NCBI GenBank assembly: GCA_040414485.1
Contig: JBEDUK010000106.1
Coordinates: 1-24,370 of the forward strand
DNA length: 24,370 bases
Direction of reading: 5' to 3'
From: JBEDUK01 sp040414485
Lineage (GTDB): Bacteria; Actinomycetota; UBA4738
In this document: positions 21,923 to 24,370 of the stretch, piece after piece
Position numbering within the stretch: position 1 is the stretch's first letter
Layout: every line of letters starts with the position of its first letter
Notes under the pieces: generated by a model
The model's database searches: none
The model's input: only the letters and a program-made list of their open reading frames with translations
Told to the model about the DNA's origin: nothing
Program-made: the position numbers and the translations under genes

Positions 21923-22321
21923 CTACGGTTCGGTGCAGCCTACGAGGACCACTGCCGTCGGACTCCGCGTGGCTCGTGCGCCCTCGGCTGCGACGGTGAC
22001 GACGTCTCCCGCGCGGTCATTCGTCTGCGCTGCCCCAAGATCGCAGAGCGCTCCGAAGGCCGAGCCGGTCCGGAATGCGAGCACTCGCCGGCCCGCACGC
22101 ATACCGACGGACTGCAGGGTCCCGGTGACGATGAGCGTGCTCTGCCGGTAGTCCGAATAGAAGCGATCGCCCGCCATCGCGCTCGCGATCTCCCTTGGTG
22201 TGACCCGCTGGATCCTCATGCTCGAGGTGCCGTGGATGTCGCCCACGAAGATGCCGCCGACGAAGACGGCACACGCAAGTGTCAATCCGCCCACCGCGAC
22301 AAGCACCACCCGACGCGCCAC
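21923..22321 (-). CDS. membrane-anchored small protein, OB-fold-like (tRNA_anti-like)
   Basis: 132 residues from GTG 22321; no clear ribosome binding site. Residues 4-27 form one hydrophobic segment after MARR, either an N-terminal anchor or an uncleaved signal. The rest contains TPREIASAMAGDRFYSDYRQSTLIVTGTLQSVG, RVLAFRT, ALCDLG, GDVVTVAAEGA and a final VLVGCTEP. Alternating strands of the form 'V-G-x-L ... V-x-L ... C-x-L ... G-D-x-V-T-V-x-G ... V-x-L-x-x-C' resemble the tRNA_anti-like OB-fold family, which is usually found in membrane-anchored proteins of unknown function. The two Cys residues (about 93 and 129) could pair outside the cell. The stop lies 3 bases from the pseudogene stop, on the opposite strand. 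Confidence 0.6.
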   Translation of the reverse strand: MARRVVLVAVGGLTLACAVFVGGIFVGDIHGTSSMRIQRVTPREIASAMAGDRFYSDYRQSTLIVTGTLQSVGMRAGRRVLAFRTGSAFGALCDLGAAQTNDRAGDVVTVAAEGARATRSPTAVVLVGCTEP

Positions 22322-22504
22322 GCCCGCACGCTATCGCGCCGCCGCCCCCGCGCCGCGTTCCGCCCCGGAAACGTCATCTGTTCTCATGGCGCGACGTCGC
22401 GGCGACCTGGCGACCGGACGCCCGTGTGGTGATCGCGGATGCTTGCGGCACCGCCACCGTCCAAGCGGGGATGAAGCGGCTTCGGATGGCAAGAATGATC
22501 TGCC

Positions 22505-22759
22505 ATGCGAAGCAAGCAGATGAGGCCGCTCGCCATCGCGCTCGCCATTGTGGGAGTCGCTGCGATCGTGCTGGCGATCATCTACTTCGTGGTTCCGGCC
22601 GGAAGCCTTCCATCGTTGCTCGGTCCGGCTCGGAATGGCCAGGGACACCACGACCGCCGAGCGATCGCAGCGCTCGTCGTCGGCATCGCCGCTCTCGTCG
22701 CCGCCGCGCTGATGTACCGGACCCTCAAGAAGCGAAGGCGGAGCGGTTCGTACATGTAG
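22505..22759 (+). CDS. small two-helix membrane protein
   Basis: 84 residues from ATG 22505; the ribosome binding site is poor. Seen: a first hydrophobic helix (about 8-31, LAIALAIVGVAAIVLAIIYF), a loop containing VPAGSLPSLLG and a His-rich GHHDRR, a second helix (about 52-70, AIAALVVGIAALVAAALMY) and a basic C-terminus (KKRRRSG). The pattern helix-PAxSLPS-HH-helix recurs in small uncharacterised actinobacterial membrane proteins. No function is known to me. Upstream, 22322-22504 is 183 bases of divergent intergenic DNA without a recognisable gene; downstream is the phosphoesterase, 50 bases away on the same strand. Confidence 0.7.
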   Translation: MRSKQMRPLAIALAIVGVAAIVLAIIYFVVPAGSLPSLLGPARNGQGHHDRRAIAALVVGIAALVAAALMYRTLKKRRRSGSYM

Positions 22760-22809
22760 CGCTCGATGACAGATACATCGGACGTTCCCCAAACACGTGG
22801 AGGTGACCG

Positions 22810-23835
22810 ATGCGCTCCATCCGGGTCGTGATCCCGCTCATCCTGGCGTCGACACTCGCTGTTGCACCAGCTACAGCGCCGGCGGTCGGCGCACTCTCTC
22901 GACCACCGACACAGCCTGCCCGCCACACGGCCGGTCCGGATCGCGTGCCAGCCTTCGGGCACGTCTTCCTGATCATCGGCGAGAACACCGCGTTGGGTCA
23001 GCTCAGCCGGAAGACGACGCCGTACCTGGTCAACACGCTCAAGCCGAAGTCGGCATGGCTGACGAACTACTACTCCTTCCGTGTCGACGGCTCCCTCGCC
23101 AACTACGTGGGGATGACGAGCGGCCAGTACATCCCTTGTGAGGTCCACAACCTCCTTCCGGCCAAGTGCCACCAGAACGTCGACAACGTGTTTCATCAGA
23201 TGAGTGGCGCGGGGCTCACCTGGAGGGTGTGGGCCGAGTCCGCCACGGGGCCGTGCGACTTCTTCGACTCCGGGATGGACTGGACCAAGAACGTCTTCAG
23301 CGCCCATCACGTCCCCGCGATCTATTACGACGACATCGAGGGGGCCGTGTACGACGAGGGGATCGTCCCGGCGAAGCCTTGTCTGAACAACGTGCTTCCG
23401 ACCGGAACGACCGCGCCCAACGACACCTCTGCGCTGGATGCCGCACTCGCCTCCGGGGCGGTCGGCAATCTGAACGTGATCATTCCGAACGACTGCGAGA
23501 ACGGGCACGACCCGTGTGGGACGAAGAACCCGTACGGGCAGTTCGATGCGTTCCTCGCACGGGAGGTCCCCAAGATCGAGGCCTCGCCAGCGTTCGGTTC
23601 GGACGGGGTGATCCTGGTGACCTATGACGAAGGCGCGGACAAGCCGTTCCCGAACCGGTTCAACGTGCTGATGCTCGCGACAGGACCCGTGGTGATACCG
23701 GGGACCTACGGGGGGAACCCGACGCTGTCGCACTACAGCCTCCTGCGGACGATCGAGGATGGCTTTGGACTGCACCCGCTTGGTGCTGCGCAGACCGCGC
23801 CGCCGATCTCCGGCATATGGGGACAGGCACGGTGA
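22810..23835 (+). CDS. secreted phosphoesterase family protein (acid phosphatase/phospholipase C type)
   Basis: 341 residues. ATG 22810 has GGAGGTGA 3-5 bases upstream (22799-22806). Residues 1-28 form a Sec-type signal peptide with an Ala-rich end. Seen: HVFLIIGENTALGQL (51-65), corresponding to the HIVVIMxENxSF metal/nucleophile motif of PF04185; TNYYSFRVDGSLANYVGMTSG (about 89-109); IIPNDCENGHDP near 226-237 (metal ligands); ILVTYDEG near 262-269; and SHYSLLRTIEDGFGL near 305-319. These are the ordered blocks of bacterial acid phosphatase AcpA-like and PLC-like enzymes. It would hydrolyse phosphomonoesters or phosphodiesters outside the cell. The Thr60 position replaces the more common Ser/Thr nucleophile context; specificity is unknown. 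Confidence 0.88.
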   Translation: MRSIRVVIPLILASTLAVAPATAPAVGALSRPPTQPARHTAGPDRVPAFGHVFLIIGENTALGQLSRKTTPYLVNTLKPKSAWLTNYYSFRVDGSLANYVGMTSGQYIPCEVHNLLPAKCHQNVDNVFHQMSGAGLTWRVWAESATGPCDFFDSGMDWTKNVFSAHHVPAIYYDDIEGAVYDEGIVPAKPCLNNVLPTGTTAPNDTSALDAALASGAVGNLNVIIPNDCENGHDPCGTKNPYGQFDAFLAREVPKIEASPAFGSDGVILVTYDEGADKPFPNRFNVLMLATGPVVIPGTYGGNPTLSHYSLLRTIEDGFGLHPLGAAQTAPPISGIWGQAR

Positions 23836-24083
23836 CGTAAGCCTCGGAAGCCCAGCGTGTGGCGGGTGTCCAACGCCAGTCGGCACAGACGATGGCCGGC
23901 AAGTCGTTGACCACTTGAGGATGTCGCGCGAGATCGAGAAGGACGAGCATGAGCAGCGCTCCCGCAGTCGGCAAGACGAGGTCGTCGACGCCGCCGGGCA
24001 GGAATGCTTCGATCAAGGTGAGGACGCCGGCGGCGAACGCGGCTCCCGCGCCGGCGAGCAGCGGACCGCGGACGCACGCAGCC
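23836..24083. other. gap between convergent genes; possible membrane-protein fragment
   Basis: 248 bases between the phosphoesterase stop and the phosphotransferase stop. On the minus strand one frame reads a hydrophobic GAGAAFAAGVLTLIEAF ... LVLPTAGALLMLVLLDLA segment, but it has no ATG or GTG near its beginning and runs on without a stop into the phosphoesterase gene. It could be a gene remnant or chance. No terminator with a T-run was found. Confidence 0.25.
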
Positions 24084-24370
24084 TCACGGCCGGGATCGCA
24101 GCACGGCGACCTCGGGGAAATCGTCGGGCGAGCCGAAGCCCGCGTTGACCAGCCATCGGACGTTGCTGAGGCATCGCAACGACCACCACGCGCGGATGAG
24201 GTCGCGGTCGACATCGGTGCCGTAGCCGGCGACGACGTCGCCAAGGTGCTCCGGGTGGCCGAGCGTGAGCGTCGCGAGGTCGAAGAGCGCATCGCCCTGA
24301 GACGCCTCGGACCAGTCGACGACGCCCGTGACCTCGTCACCGGTGACGAAGACGTGGTCGACCTGCAGGT
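24084..24370 (-). CDS. aminoglycoside phosphotransferase-family protein (5' partial, C-terminal part)
   Basis: The last 94 residues of a gene entering from the right edge; the stop TGA is at 24086-24084. Seen: VDHVFVTGDEVTGVVDWSEASQGDALFDLATLTLG at visible residues 3-37. VVDW contains the metal-binding Asp of the APH/choline-kinase fold, and DALFDLATL is the conserved helix that follows. The catalytic HxDLHxxN-like loop would lie just upstream, where LQVDHVFV is what remains of its end. The C-terminus is helical (LIRAWWSLRCLSNVRWLVNAGFG). The family phosphorylates small molecules such as aminoglycosides, macrolides, homoserine or choline. Nothing here justifies a resistance claim. Only the partial protein is visible. 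Confidence 0.8.
   Translation of the reverse strand, partial: LQVDHVFVTGDEVTGVVDWSEASQGDALFDLATLTLGHPEHLGDVVAGYGTDVDRDLIRAWWSLRCLSNVRWLVNAGFGSPDDFPEVAVLRSRP

Noticed and set aside
22331..23886. Several Arg-rich minus-strand frames under the small membrane protein and the phosphoesterase
   Set aside because: No domains, compositional shadows of plus-strand genes that have ribosome binding sites and signal or membrane segments.
23660..24340. 226-codon minus-strand frame overlapping the phosphotransferase and phosphoesterase genes
   Set aside because: Its N-terminal part is an out-of-frame shadow of the phosphotransferase. Only the hydrophobic middle is protein-like, and it has no start and overlaps a well-supported gene.

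Overview
The window is high-GC DNA with tightly packed, often overlapping genes. A Rho with a long Gly/Gln-rich insertion, a MarP-type CvpA-serine protease, zinc-ribbon L31 and frequent GTG/ATGA junctions point to a deep-branching member of the Actinomycetota. This taxonomic call is an inference. No rRNA, phage, transposase or CRISPR array was seen.

Layout. (1) 1-5986, plus strand: a purine/hydantoin catabolism operon. It holds a guanine or 8-oxoguanine deaminase-like amidohydrolase (5' end outside the window), a xanthine dehydrogenase-family molybdopterin subunit, a YgeW-type knotted carbamoyltransferase and a D-hydantoinase/dihydropyrimidinase. The first three junctions overlap or nearly touch. 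(2) 6006-12267, minus strand, read from high to low coordinates: cyclic 2,3-diphosphoglycerate synthetase, 2-phosphoglycerate kinase, a transaldolase/fructose-6-phosphate aldolase, rho, a small acidic protein, rpmE and a DUF1385 (YqhQ-like) membrane protein. Kinase, aldolase and rho are joined by two ATGA overlaps. The first two proteins are the complete known route from 2-phosphoglycerate to cyclic 2,3-diphosphoglycerate, an osmolyte/thermolyte known from methanogenic archaea. (3) 12382-13554, plus strand: a MarP-like protease, divergent from the cDPG operon. (4) 13561-15853, minus strand: argS followed by an overlapping GNAT acetyltransferase. (5) 16004-20156, plus strand: a glutamine synthetase-like ligase, an APC amino acid/amine permease and an amidohydrolase. 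The ligase and amidohydrolase look like the two halves of eukaryotic FluG/NodGS proteins, encoded separately around a transporter. This is the most attractive candidate for a little-described system. (6) 20225-20296: tRNA-Arg(CCG).

(7) 20297-24370 is different in character: looser spacing, short hypothetical or secreted proteins, a decayed histidine-phosphatase gene, a DUF-type OB-fold-like lipoprotein/membrane protein, a secreted phosphoesterase and the 3' end of an aminoglycoside-phosphotransferase-family gene running in from the right edge. It begins directly at the tRNA, where there is a partial copy of the tRNA T-arm sequence, so an old integration or rearrangement at the tRNA is possible but unproven.

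Functionally, regions 1 and 5 suggest scavenging of nitrogen from purines, hydantoins and amines through amide or carbamoyl intermediates. Region 2 links three-carbon phosphate metabolism and a possible compatible solute to core RNA and ribosomal genes.
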